Origin: Mactromeris polynyma
Taxonomy: Eukaryota; Mollusca; Bivalvia; Venerida; Mactridae
Assembly (NCBI GenBank): GCA_032209605.1
Contig: JASFXZ010000028.1
Coordinates: 3,792,941 to 3,856,940, forward strand
DNA: 64,000 nt
Direction of reading: 5' to 3'
Under the pieces are notes generated by a model that ran no database searches, was not told the DNA's origin, and was given only the letters and a program-made list of their open reading frames with translations. The position numbers were made by a program, and so were the translations under genes. Below, one piece after another: positions 21,484-33,762 of the stretch (its first letter is position 1; every line of letters begins with the position of its first letter).

Positions 21484-24297
21484 CAATTGGTGACTGTCTG
21501 GACAGATCAGACGGCGTATTGGTGATTGTCTGGACAGATCAGACGACACACTGGTGATTGTCTGGACAGATCGGACGGCGTATTGATGATTGCCTGCACA
21601 GATCAGACGGCATATTGGTGATTGTCTGGACAGATCAGACGGCACATTGGTGATTGTCTGAACAGATCAGACGTCACATTGGTGAGTACATGCCAGGACA
21701 GATCAGACGGCGCATTAGTGATTGTCTGGACAGTTCATACGGCACATTGGTGATTGTCCGGACAGATCAGACGGCGTATTGGTGATTGTCTGAACAGATC
21801 AGACGGTGTATTGGTGATTGTCTGGACAGATCAGACGGCACACTGGTGATTGTTTGGACAGATGAGACGGTGTATTGGTAATTGTCTGGACAGATCAGAC
21901 GGCGTATTGGTGATTGTCTGGACATGTCAGACAGCACACTGGTGATTGTCTGAACAGATCAGACGGCGTATTGGTGATTGTCTTGACAGATCAGACGGCG
22001 TATTGCTGATTGTCTGGACAGATGAGACGACGTATTGGTGATTGTCTGGACAGATCAGACGGCGTATTGGTGATTGTCTGGAGAGATCAGACGGCGTATT
22101 GGTGATTGTCTGGACAGATCAGACGGCGTATTGCTGATTGTCTGGACAGATCAGACGGCGTATTGTTGATTGTCTGGACAGATCAGACGGCGCACTGGTG
22201 ATTGCCTGGACAGATCAGACGGCACAATGGTGATTGCCTGGACAGATATGACGGCACAATGGTGATTGCCTGAATAAATCAGACGGCACAATGGCGATTG
22301 CCTGGACAGATCAGACGGCACATTGGTGATTGCCTTGACAGATATGACGGCACAATGGTGATTGTCTGGGCAGATCAGACGGCGCACTAGTGATTGCATG
22401 AACAGTTCAGACGGCGTATTGTTAATTGCATGAACAGTTCAGACGGCGTATTGGTGATTGCATGAATAGTTCAGACGGCGTATTGGTGATTGTCTGAACA
22501 GATCAGACGGCACACTGGTGATTGCCTGGACAGATCAGACGGCGTATTGGTGATTGTTTGAACAGTTCAGACGGCGTATTGGTGATTGCCTGAACATATC
22601 AGACGGCACACTGGTGATTGCCTGAACAGTTCAGACGGCGTATTGGTGATTGTCTGAACAGTTCAGACGGCGTATTGGTGATTGCCTGAACAGATCAGAC
22701 GGCGTATTGGTGATTGTCTGAACAGTTCAGACGGCGTATTGGTGATTGCCTGGACAGTTCAGACGGCGTATCGGTGATTGCCTGGACAGATCAGACGGCG
22801 TATCGGTGATTGCCTGGACAATTCAGACGGCGTATTGGTGATTGCCTGGACAGTATAGACGGCGTATCGGTGATTGCCTGGACAGTTCAGACGGCGTATT
22901 GGTGATTGTCTGAACAGTTCAGACGGCGTATTGGTGATTGCCTGGACAGATCAGACGGCGTATTGGTGATTGCCTGGACAGATCAGACGGCGTATTGGTG
23001 ATTGTCTGAACAGATCAGACGGCGTATCGGTGATTGCCTGGACAGATCAGACGGCGTATCGGTGATTGCCTGAACAGTTCAGACGGCGTATTGCTGATTG
23101 TCTGAACAGATCAGACGGAGTATTGGTGATTGCCTGAACAGTTCAGACGGCGTATTGCTGATTGTCTGAACAGATCAGACGGCGTATTGGTGATTGTCTG
23201 AACAGTTCAGACGGCGTATTGCTGATTGTCTGAACAGATCAGACGACGTATTGGTGATTGCCTGAACAGTTCAGACGGCGTATTGCTGATTGTCTGAACA
23301 GATCAGACGACGTATTGGTGATTGCCTGAACAGTTCAGACGGCGTATTGCTGATTGTCTGAACAGATCAGACGGAGTATTGGTGATTGCCTGAACAGTTC
23401 AGACGGCGTATTGCTGATTGTCTGAACAGATCAGACGACGTATTGGTGATTGCCTGAACAGTTCAGACGGCGTATTGCTGATTGTCTGAACAGATCAGAC
23501 GGCGTATTGGTGATTGTCTGAACAGATCAGACGGCGTATTGGTGATTGTCTGGACAGATCAGACGGCGTATTGGTGATTGTCTGAACAGATCAGACGGCG
23601 TTTTGGTGATTGCCTGAACAGTTCAGACGGCGTATTGCTGATTGTCTGAACAGATCAGACGGCGTATTGGTGATTGCATGAACAGTTCAGACGGCGTATT
23701 ACTGATTGCCTGAACAGTTCAGACGGCGTATTGCTGATTGTCTGAACAGTTCAGACGGCGTATTGCTGATTGTCTGAACAGTTCAGACGGCGTATTGGTG
23801 ATTGCCTGGACAGATCAGACGGCGTATTGCTGATTGTCTGAACAGATCAGACGGCGTATTGGTGATTGCATGAACAGTTCAGACGGCGTATTACTGATTG
23901 TCTGAACAGATCAGACGGCGTATTGGTGATTGCCTGAACAGTTCAGACGGCGTATTGCTGATTGCCTAGACAGATCAGACAGCACATTGGTGATTGATTG
24001 AACAGATCAGACGACACACTGGTAATTTCCTGGACAGATCAGACGGCGCACTGGTAATTGCCTGGACAGATGAGACGGTGTATTGGTGATTGTCTGGACA
24101 GATCAGACAGCGTTTTTGTGATTGTCTGGACAGATCAGACAGTGTATTGGTGATTGCCTGGATAGATGAAACGGTGTATTGGTGATTGCCTGGACAGATG
24201 AAACGGCACATTGGTGATTGTCTGGATAGATAAGACGGCACATTGGTGATTGCCTTGACAGATCAGACAGCACATTGGTGATTGCCTGGACACATCA
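21484..24297. repeat. 32-bp minisatellite, about 88 units
   Basis: The unit starts GACGGCGTATTGGTGATTGT followed by CTGAACAGATCA, with variation at GTATT/CACAT/CACTG and GTCTGG/GCCTGA. One 36-bp unit (21670-21705) sits inside it and carries an extra four bases. It grades directly into the 36-bp array that follows. Confidence 0.96.
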
Positions 24298-26530
24298 GAA
24301 GGCATACTGGTGAGTGCATGTCTGAACAGATCAGACGGCACATTTGTGAGTGCATGTCTGAACAGATCAGACGGCACATTTGTGAGTGCATGTCTGAACA
24401 GATCAGACGGCACATTTGTGAGTGCATGTCTGAACAGATCAGACGGCACATTTGTGAATGCATGCCTGGACATATCAGACGGCACATTTGTGAATGCATG
24501 CCTGGACAGATCAGACGGCGCATTTGTGAGTGCATGTCTGAACAGATCAGACGGCACATTTGTGAGTGCATGTCTGAACAGATCAGACGGCACATTTGGT
24601 AATGCATGCCTGGACATATCAGTCGGCACATTTGTGAATGCATGCCTGGACAGATCAGACGGCGCATTTGTGAGTGCATGTCTGAACAGATCAGACGGCA
24701 CATTGGTGAATGCATGCCTGGACATATAAGAAGGCACATTGGTGATTGCATGCCTGGACAGATCAGTCGGCACATTTGTGAATGCATGCCTGGACAGATC
24801 AGACGGCAAATTTGTGAATGCTAGCCTGGACAGATCAGACGGCACATTGGTGATTGCATGCCTGGACAGATCAGACGGCAAATTTGTGAATGCATGCCTG
24901 GACAGATCAGACGGCACATTGGTGATTGCATGCCTGGACAGATCAGACGGCAAATTTGTGAATGCTAGCCTGGACAGATCAGACGGCACATTGGTGATTG
25001 CATGCCTGGACAGATCAGACGGCACATTTGTGAATGCATGCCTGGACAGATCAGACGGCACATTTGTGAATGCATGCCTGGACAGATCAGACGGCAAATT
25101 TGTGAATGCTAGCCTGGACAGATCAGACGGCACATTGGTGATTGCATGCCTGGACAGATCAGACGGCACATTTATGAATGCATGCCTGGACAGATCAGAC
25201 GGCACATTGGTGATTGCATGCCTGGACAGATCAGACGGCACATTTGTGAATGCATGCCTGGACAGATCAGACGGCACATTGGTGATTGCATGCCTGGACA
25301 GATCAGACGGCACATTTGTGAATGCATGCCTGGACAGATCAGACGGCACATTGGTGAGTGCATGCCTGGACAGATCAGACGGCACATTTGTGAATGCATG
25401 CCTGGACAGATCAGACGGCACATTGGTGATTGCATGCCTGGACAGATCAGACGGCACATTTGTGAATGCATGCCTGGACAGATCAGACGGCACATTTGTG
25501 ATTGCATGCCTGGACAGATCAGACGGCACATTTGTGAATGCATGCCTTGACAGATCAGACGGCACATTGGTGATTGCATGCCTGGACAGATCAGACGGCA
25601 CATTTGTGAATGCATGCCTTGACAGATCAGACGGCACATTGGTGATTGCATGCCTGGACAGATCAGACGGCACATTGGTGATTGCATGCCTGGACAGATC
25701 AGACGGCACATTTGTGATTGCATGCCTGGACAGATCAGACGGCACATTTGTGAATGCATGCCTGGACAGATCAGACGGCACATTGGTGATTGCATGCCTG
25801 GACAGATCAGACGGCACATTGGTGATTGCATGCCTGGACATATCAGACGGCACATTGGTGATTGCATGTCTGAACAGATCAGACGGCACATTTGTGAATG
25901 CATGCGTGGACAGATCAGACGGCACATTTGTGAATGCATGCCTGGACAGATCAGACGGCACATTGGTGATTGCATGCCTGGACAGATCAGACGGCACATT
26001 GGTGATTGCATGCCTGGACATATCAGACGGCACATTGGTGATTGCATGTCTGAACAGATCAGACGGCACATTTGTGAATGCATGCGTGGACAGATCAGAC
26101 GGCACATTTGTGAATGCATGCCTGGACAGATCAGACGGCACATTGGTGATTGCATGCCTGGACAGATTAGACGGCACATTTGTGAATGCATGCCTGGGCA
26201 GATCAGACGGCACATTGGTGATTGCATGCCTGGACAGATCAGACGGCACATTGGTGATTGCATGCCTGGACATATCAGACGGCACATTGGTGATTGCATG
26301 TCTGAACAGATCAGACGGCACATTTGTGAATGCATGCGTGGACAGATCAGACGGCACATTTGTGAATGCATGCCTGGACAGATCAGACGGCACATTGGTG
26401 ATTGCATGCCTGGACAGATTAGACGGCACATTTGTGAATGCATGCCTGGACAGATCAGACGGCACATTGGTGAGTGCATGCCTGGACAGATCAGATGGCG
26501 CATTGGTAAGTGTCTGGACAGATCAAACGG
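24298..26530. repeat. 36-bp minisatellite, about 62 units
   Basis: The unit starts GACGGCACATTTGTGAATGC followed by ATGCCTGGACAGATCA. It is the 32-bp unit plus four bases (TTGC-CTGG becomes TTGC-ATGC-CTGG). 36 bp is 12 codons, so several frames on both strands stay open for hundreds of codons (for example 24739-26583 plus and 24135-26465 minus). These are products of the period, not genes. Blocks of 5 and 7 units are duplicated near the right end. Confidence 0.96.
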
Positions 26531-26977
26531 TTATAAAGCAATTACATGTACTATTCAATGTTTACATATACATGTACATGTAAAATGTTTCGTTGTTTTA
26601 TGATAAAATGCGTCATGTCTTTGTTTGTACATGTATATGTATACTAATGTTTGTATGCTTTCCTCCTGTATGATCATTCTGTGAAGTTTGGTCAAAATCA
26701 ATTTAGCAGTTTCAGAGACGCCTTTTTATAGTTTCCACTATATACATACATTGTATAGGGAACAAGTACCCCTGGTTTTGCTCTAGGACCACTAGTTTTG
26801 GACAAGAAGATTTACAATTGTAAATTCTATTTCAGCTCCTGTGACCTACTTATGCAGCAGACCAGAACGATATACAAGATGCTCACCCAAAGATCATTCC
26901 TGTGAAGTTTAGGAGATGTCGTTTAAAGAAAATGTTGATGGACTACAGACGACGACGGACACCCTACAATCTAAACG
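26531..26977. other. spacer with dispersed-repeat fragments
   Basis: About 450 bp between arrays. The string CTGTGAAGTTT following GATCATT occurs twice (near 26673 and 26893), suggesting two fragments of one dispersed repeat. No gene is seen. Confidence 0.45.
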
Positions 26978-28420
26978 CACAGATGTCAACCCCATGTCTA
27001 AAGCTACATTGTAACAGTTGCAATGCACAGATGTCAGCCCCATGTCTAAAGCTACATTGTTACAGTAGCAATGCACAGATGTCAGCCCCATGTCTAGAGC
27101 TACATTGTGACAGTAGCAATGCACAGATGTCAGCCCCATGTCTAGAGCTACATTGTAACAGTAGCAACGCACAGATGTCAGCCCCATGTCTAAAGCTACA
27201 TTGTAACAGTAGCAATGCACAGATGTCAGCCCCATGTCTAGAGCTACATTGTGACAGTAGCAATGCACAGATGTCAGCCCCATGTCTAGTGCTACATTGT
27301 AACAGTAGCAATGCACAGATGTCAGCCCCATGTCTAGAGCTACATTGTAACAGTAGCAATGCACAGATGTCAGTCCCATGTCTAGAGCTACATTGTAACA
27401 GTAGCAATGCACAGATGTCAGCCCCATGTCTAGAGCTAAATTGTAACAGTAGCAATACACAGATGTCAGCCCCATGTCTAGAGCTACATTGTAACAGTAG
27501 CAATGCACAGATGTCAGCCCCATGTCTAGAGCTAAATTGTAACAGTTGCAATGCACAGATGTCAGCCCCATGTCTAGAGCTACATTGTAACAGGTAGCAA
27601 TGCACAGATGTCAGCCCCATGTCTAGAGCTACATTGCAACAGTAGCAATGCACAGATGTCAGCCCCATGTCTAGAGCTAAATTGTAACAGTAGCAATGCA
27701 CAGATGTCAGCCCCATGTCTAGAGCTACATTGTAACAGTAGCAATGCACAGAGGTTAGTCCCATGTCTAGAGCTACATTGTAACAGTAGCAATGCACAGA
27801 TGTCAGTCCCATGTCTAGAGCTACATTGTAACAGTACCAATGCACAGATGTCAGTCCCATTTATAGAGCTACATTGTAACAGTACCAATGCACAGATGTC
27901 AGTCCCATGTCTAGAGCTACATTATAACAGTAGCAATGCACAGATGTCAGCCCCATGTCTAGAGTTACATTGTAACAGTACCAATGCACAGATGTCAGCC
28001 CCATGTCTAGAGCTACATTGTAACAGGTAGCAATGCACAGATGTCAGCCCCATGTCTAGAGCTACATTGTAACAGTAGCAATGCACAGATGTCAGCCCCA
28101 TGTCTAGAGCTACATTGTAACAGTAGCAATGCACAGATGTCAGCCCCATGTCTAGAGCTACATTGTAACAGTAGCAATGCACAGATGTCAGCCCCATGTC
28201 TAGAGCTACATTGTAACAGTACCAATGCACAGATGTCAGCCCCATGTCTAGAGCTACATTGTAACAGGTAGCAATGCACAGATGTCAGCCCCATGTCTAG
28301 AGCTACATTGTAACAGGTAGCAATGCACAGATGTCAGCCCCATGTCTAGAGCTACATTGTAACAGTAGCAATGCACAGATGTCAGCCCCATGACTAGAAC
28401 TACATTGTAATAGTAGCAAT
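26978..28420. repeat. 48-bp minisatellite, about 30 units
   Basis: The unit starts AGATGTCAGCCCCATGTCTA and continues GAGCTACATTGTAACAGTAGCAATG-type sequence. A few units carry one extra G (AACAGGTAG), which shifts the frame. 48 bp is 16 codons, so Cys-rich open frames appear on both strands. These are mirror images of the repeat and not counted as genes. Confidence 0.96.
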
Positions 28421-30411
28421 GGGGGCTTAAAACCATTCTCGCTACAGAAAATGCCTCCATTTATCTATGTGTTGCTATGGGCTTAGATGTGATAAAATCA
28501 ATAAACAACAACACAATCTATATATGGAAATGTTAGCTTTATTTTCCCTCTCAGAAAAAAAGGAAAAATCATGATAACAAAAGTTATAAATGTTAAAACA
28601 CAAGACATACAATGTCTTAATAGAAAATGTTGTCTATTTACACACATATAATCAGCACATAGATTATTCAGAATCATTAAATAAGTTCATTTACATATAA
28701 ATCTAGAAGAGAATAATACATCTATCACAATATGTAAAACTAGATCTGTCCACAGGACAAGGATGTCCCCATCAGGGCTGAAAAGTTGAAAACAAGAATA
28801 TTTCCTCCATATATTGCTGGATTGTATATCTGAATTAGACTTTAACCTGTATTTTATTATCCTATGTTTATGTGCCCAAAATGAATTGAATCTGCATCCT
28901 TTCTAGCATTATTGATTGGAAACAGGCAAACAGGGGTAACACTTTGGTGCCCTTCACTTTTCTTCAAATGTCGGGACATAAATATTTCTGTATAAGACTC
29001 GGCTATAAATATACACATAGTTACTGTATAACATTTAAATGTTATTTCTATAAATGAAATTGAACATGAATTAAAATGAGTTGGTTCATACAGTATACTG
29101 GTTGCAAGTGCTACCCCACCAGTTCTATGTTAACTAATTGCTCTATATCTAGTGGATACATCTTCACTTCATTTTAAATGTAGAAAAGAAAAGTGGAGTC
29201 ATTCTAAAACAAGTACTTGTACTTAATTCACAAGTAGAACAAAAATAAATGCATTCAATTATTCAAGAAAGATCAAAACAAAATGTTCCATAATAAGCCT
29301 GTATTTTGTATTTTAATCATGTACAATAATAAATGTTCACACAGAAGTATCATATATCTCTGTCAACAACTTGATACTATAAGCATACATCTGAACACAC
29401 AGAAATAACTTATCATTTCCTTATAAAATAATATAGTTAAATGTTCACTCAGTTTCATTATTTACTATGAATACAATTCTTGTCTAAAACAACAATCAAT
29501 TGTAACCTATTGTGTAATTGCGTGAAAGTTTTGTTTCTCCTTCTTGACAAAGGCTCCTAGTCGAAATATTGAAACCAAGTGAACATTTAACTGATTTATA
29601 AACTGCCCAATATATTAACACGACATGTAAACATATGTGGTACAGAAGTACATGAGGTTGTTCATGATAATGTTTGCTTGAACGACATAAATAAACCCCA
29701 CATCATTTCATACTTCAATATAATAGCTTAAATTAAATGCAAAACTGCTAGCACAAAAGATTGTGTAAGATTGAACATATACAGGAGAATATATACACCA
29801 GCATATATATACAGGAGAATATATACACCAGCATATATATACAGGAGAACTAGAAGAATGTTTCATATATACACAATAACACAAACATATCTAGACATGT
29901 GAAGCACTATTGCATCAAATAATACACTGTTCAACATTTACACATTATACTGAAAATAATTATGTAACAAAACTAATAAGTTAATAACCATGATTTTAGT
30001 ATTACAGATATATAAATAATATAGAGATGTGCACATAGCAACAGGTTACATGCACAAATATATCCTATCCACAAACTTAACATGTAAAAACTCTAAAAAT
30101 TATATACATGAAAACGTCGAACACAAACATAACACTGACCCATACATGAATAGACACATGCCACATAGATTGTATAAACATGCATTTTGCTAAATCAAAT
30201 ACTGGTAGACAGATAAAAGTGAAAACTATTTATGTATTTCGTACACCTGGAATGTCACTGTTTTATAAAATGAGAGATTCAAATAACCATCCAAGCAAAT
30301 TGTCAACTTGCTGTAAGTAATCAAAATAATCACAGTCCAATAATTTCTGTATGTAGAACACAAAGTACCGGTAGTTTACATTTAAAGCATAATCACTGCT
30401 ATTTAAATGTT
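28421..30411 (-). other. 3' flank, probable 3' UTR of TTC28-like gene
   Basis: About 2 kb of AT-rich unique DNA after the stop codon of the TTC28-like gene. Minus-strand AATAAA signals occur, for example at 28538-28543 and 28853-28858, so a UTR of up to about 1.9 kb is possible. A 30-bp unit starting ACAGGAGAATATATACACCA is repeated about 2.3 times at 29781-29850. A dispersed-repeat motif TGTCCACAGGACA lies near 28746. The transcript end cannot be fixed from sequence alone. Confidence 0.4.
29781..29850. repeat. short 30-bp tandem repeat, about 2.3 copies
   Basis: Two full copies and part of a third of a unit starting ACAGGAGAATATATACACCA. It lies within the presumed 3' UTR of the TTC28-like gene. 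Confidence 0.85.
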
Positions 30412-33400
30412 CTAGCATTTAGATGCTTGTATAACATTTGTTTTTGCGAAACTCTTTTTGTCCGAGCCGAGACCCACCCTTCTCAGTGGCCCTGTATTTT
30501 GATTATGTGGAGAGTTGTTGAGATTTTCATTCTGAAAGTGACCGACATTTTGCAATGGTCCATTTTGCAGAGGATAACCATTAGATTGATGGTGAGACAT
30601 TGGATTGCCCTGATTGTTATGGTAACCATTTTGTCCAGGATTTTTTATGTGGCTAGTTTGTTCATTTGGTCTCATTTGATCACGTCCATACACAGTCTGT
30701 GAAGGAAGGTTTTGCTCCCTATTATATCTGTCTTGATACAGATGTTCTGCTGGCAAATTGTTTATATGCTTTCCCATATTCTCCCAACTGTCAATTCTTG
30801 AAGGAGGAACAGGTGGCTTTCTTAAGCCAGTATCTGCATTTCGATTGGTCATTCCAGGCCCAGCATAAATCTGGTTGGCTGATGTATTTCTATTCACAAG
30901 AGATTCACGAATTTGATTGGCTGATGGTATGTGAGGCCCTCTTGAATGAGTTGGTGAACTTAAATTAAGAGCAGGAGAGCTTGAGAATCGTGTTGGCAAG
31001 TCTTTGAGATCATAGTTCTGAGGTAAGGACTTATTTTGATCATTCTGGTTATATCTGCTGATGTAATCCATTGACTGACTTCGAACATTATTTTGTCCAA
31101 AATTACCTGTTGAGCTGCCTTGACCTTGACTTCCGAGGTAACTACCACTAGAATCAAGATACTGAGGAGGTATGTATTCTTGTGGTGAGAGTTGTTTATC
31201 AGGAGAAGACAACGGTTGTCTAAGTAAAGCTGCCGGCTGCTGGTTGCTGATGAGCAAGTTAGTTGGCCTCATTGACACATTATTTGTAACCTGCTCATTG
31301 ATTGGTGTCATGTGTGACCTTTGTTGAACTTGTGGCTGGTGTCTGGGTGACATTTGTGACCTTGACACCACTGCATAATTTGGAGGAACTGATCCAGTTA
31401 TTGTCATGGAAACTGAATTCTGAATTGGTTCGTTTGACATAGAATCCCCAGGCATTGGGTATTGCTTTCGCACATGAGCAGGTGCTATTCCTCTTGGTGG
31501 AATTTCAGGGGTCTTTGGTTGTGGTGACATAGGGGAAGCATTTGGTGAGCCTGGCATTTGTCGGACTGGTGATAAACCTGGGTTTCTTACACTTCTCACT
31601 GGTGACAGTTGCTGTGGAGGATAACTTTGGTTTGGTTTATGGCTGAAATTCTGAGCAAATGATGAACTGGCAGGCATTGACTGGTTCAAAGGCAGATTTT
31701 TAGACTGGTTTGAATCATGTGGAAGTCCGGTGTTTAATGGAAATGTGGACTGGTTCTGAGGTTGATATGTAGACTGCATCATTGACATTGATGAGAATCT
31801 ACTAGGAGACATCTGATTGGATGACATATAACTGATTTCATCAATTGAATCATTAGGTGAAGAGGGTGAAGAATAATTCAATAGCTTGCCTTGAACTGGC
31901 TGCAGAGGTAACTGAGGAGACTTCTGTTGAAGCATCTGCGAGTTCCTTATTGCATATTGGTAACTTGGAGGAGGAGGGCGATTTCCTACACTATCAAGTG
32001 AACTGTTAGAAGAGTGGCGTGAATTTGGTGCAAGCAAGGATGGTTGTACATTTCCAATTCTTGGAGGAATGTGAGCTGGAGAGGTCTTCTTTGTTTCGAA
32101 ATATGAGAACTGATTAGAACTGGCACTAGAATCTAAGGGAGAAGGTGTGTCTGATGGTTCAGAATCAGAAAAGCTGACTTTCTTTTTCTGTTTGCCACTT
32201 CTACCTGATGTTGAAGAGCATGAACTCAATGCAGGCGACGAATCTCTTTTCAAAGTTGTATAAATGTCACTTGGTAAGGAATCATTTCTGTCAGATAAAC
32301 TAACAGTTGGTGTGATTGTGCTGGTTGATCCTGATCCTGACGTCTGCTCACTTGAAGAATCATATGATACAACACAAGGTGAGTCTGGTGCAGCTTTATC
32401 TCCGTATGGTCGGTAAATCACCGACTGCATTGAAGATGGCGTTGAACAGTGACTGCTGGTGCTCGCCGTACTTTCAGGACGGTACTGTAAAATGTTTGAC
32501 ACACTGTCTGCAGGAAGAGGTTTTCCTGACGGTCTGAATGAACTGAATGACATGGTTGTTTTAGTGTTTGAACTGGATGAGAAACTGTCCGGTTTACTTA
32601 CAACAATTGCAGTAGTTGTAAAAACACTGGAATCTGAACTCACAAAACTTGACTCTGGCAATGTTTGTATTACCGATTTTTGTGCAGACTCGGGTCCTTG
32701 AATGGTTGACAAGTTTGACACATTGGCAGACAAACTTCGTAGATTGCTGGTATTTGATTGAAATGATGGCTTCATGGCAACAGGTGGTGGCAGTCGACTT
32801 TTATGAGTTGGACTAGTGAATGCTGACTGACCAGATGTGTTGTTAGTGCTTGAAAAAGCTGCTATTTTTGATTGCACTGAATTGATGTGACCTCCTGACT
32901 TATTTGAAGCAGTTTGATCAGTGATACTAGATGACTCAGAAACATTTACAGGTATAGTTTGCTTCTGATATTCTGTTCGTAAGATATGTGCCTCCACCTG
33001 TGACTGAATCATACTCAGTTTCTGCATCGAATCCAGAGCACTTTTATGTTCAGACACATCACTCATTATCTTTTGCGCAATTTCACATGGATCAAATCTG
33101 TAATTTCCTTGGTCACTTTGCTGTGATCCCTCACTGTGGTTCGATGATGTGGTTTCTGAAACAATGCCAGACTCATCTGTAACCTGAAGATAGCTCTCCA
33201 GATCTTTGTTATTTTTTGGTGTCAGACGACCTTCACTTACATCTGACATATCAGATCCTTGCTTTCCAAAATCTTTGTCTGCTTGAATACCTTGACTTAT
33301 ACTACTGTTATCAGATATGTCAGAATTCCTATTTTCACCATTACGTTTAAATGCATCCGGTTCATCCTCATCATCATGAACAATCACTGTTTCATTGTCA

Positions 33401-33762
33401 GCAGATGTATCATCTTCTGTTGACGATCTTACACTCTTCACTTCTGGAGTGTAGGATATGTTATCACTTTTATCACTTTGACTGCTCCGGTCACTTCGTC
33501 CATCAAAACTCAAACTGAATGGTTCCGGATCTTGGAAGTCCCGGAGTTTCTCACTGGCTGAGCTACTACCAAGTGTTGGACTAGCAGTAGTATCACTGTC
33601 GCTCAATGCCATCACTGAGACCTCATTGCCATATTGTGGACTGACCGTATCAGAACGGTACATGTATTTTATCTGATTCTGATACTGAAGGTAAGTTGCT
33701 GGGTCACTGGTTCCCACACGCGAAGATTTACTGCTTCCAACTTTACGTCCCGTCAGACCACC
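30412..33762 (-). CDS. TTC28: TTC28-like exon, disordered C-terminal tail
   Basis: The largest exon (3351 nt, residues 1874-2989 and the stop TAG at 30412-30414). The acceptor is TTTGTTCTTACAG. The product is low-complexity and rich in Ser, Gln, Asn and Pro. It contains a conserved-looking segment (FDPCEIAQKIMSDVSEHKSA) that parallels a DPxELAQKI motif in vertebrate TTC28. It also has a KKKVSFSDSE motif (KVSF at 32170-32181), proline motifs such as PPVPPSR and RPPPPSY, and the C-terminus VIQASKC. Confidence 0.92.
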   Translation of the reverse strand, partial: GGLTGRKVGSSKSSRVGTSDPATYLQYQNQIKYMYRSDTVSPQYGNEVSVMALSDSDTTASPTLGSSSASEKLRDFQDPEPFSLSFDGRSDRSSQSDKSDNISYTPEVKSVRSSTEDDTSADNETVIVHDDEDEPDAFKRNGENRNSDISDNSSISQGIQADKDFGKQGSDMSDVSEGRLTPKNNKDLESYLQVTDESGIVSETTSSNHSEGSQQSDQGNYRFDPCEIAQKIMSDVSEHKSALDSMQKLSMIQSQVEAHILRTEYQKQTIPVNVSESSSITDQTASNKSGGHINSVQSKIAAFSSTNNTSGQSAFTSPTHKSRLPPPVAMKPSFQSNTSNLRSLSANVSNLSTIQGPESAQKSVIQTLPESSFVSSDSSVFTTTAIVVSKPDSFSSSSNTKTTMSFSSFRPSGKPLPADSVSNILQYRPESTASTSSHCSTPSSMQSVIYRPYGDKAAPDSPCVVSYDSSSEQTSGSGSTSTITPTVSLSDRNDSLPSDIYTTLKRDSSPALSSCSSTSGRSGKQKKKVSFSDSEPSDTPSPLDSSASSNQFSYFETKKTSPAHIPPRIGNVQPSLLAPNSRHSSNSSLDSVGNRPPPPSYQYAIRNSQMLQQKSPQLPLQPVQGKLLNYSSPSSPNDSIDEISYMSSNQMSPSRFSSMSMMQSTYQPQNQSTFPLNTGLPHDSNQSKNLPLNQSMPASSSFAQNFSHKPNQSYPPQQLSPVRSVRNPGLSPVRQMPGSPNASPMSPQPKTPEIPPRGIAPAHVRKQYPMPGDSMSNEPIQNSVSMTITGSVPPNYAVVSRSQMSPRHQPQVQQRSHMTPINEQVTNNVSMRPTNLLISNQQPAALLRQPLSSPDKQLSPQEYIPPQYLDSSGSYLGSQGQGSSTGNFGQNNVRSQSMDYISRYNQNDQNKSLPQNYDLKDLPTRFSSSPALNLSSPTHSRGPHIPSANQIRESLVNRNTSANQIYAGPGMTNRNADTGLRKPPVPPSRIDSWENMGKHINNLPAEHLYQDRYNREQNLPSQTVYGRDQMRPNEQTSHIKNPGQNGYHNNQGNPMSHHQSNGYPLQNGPLQNVGHFQNENLNNSPHNQNTGPLRRVGLGSDKKSFAKTNVIQASKC

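Noticed and set aside
24135..26583. Very long open frames (776 codons minus, 614 codons plus, others) read as repeat proteins
   Set aside because: Several frames on both strands are open at once only because the unit is 36 bp and lacks stops. There is no start context, splice site or non-repeat domain.
26902..28460. Cys-rich 16-residue repeat frames on both strands, tempting as a zinc-binding or secreted Cys-rich protein
   Set aside because: Both strands are open, 1-bp insertions in some units break the frame, and no signal peptide or spaced Cys/His ligand pattern beyond the repeat is present.
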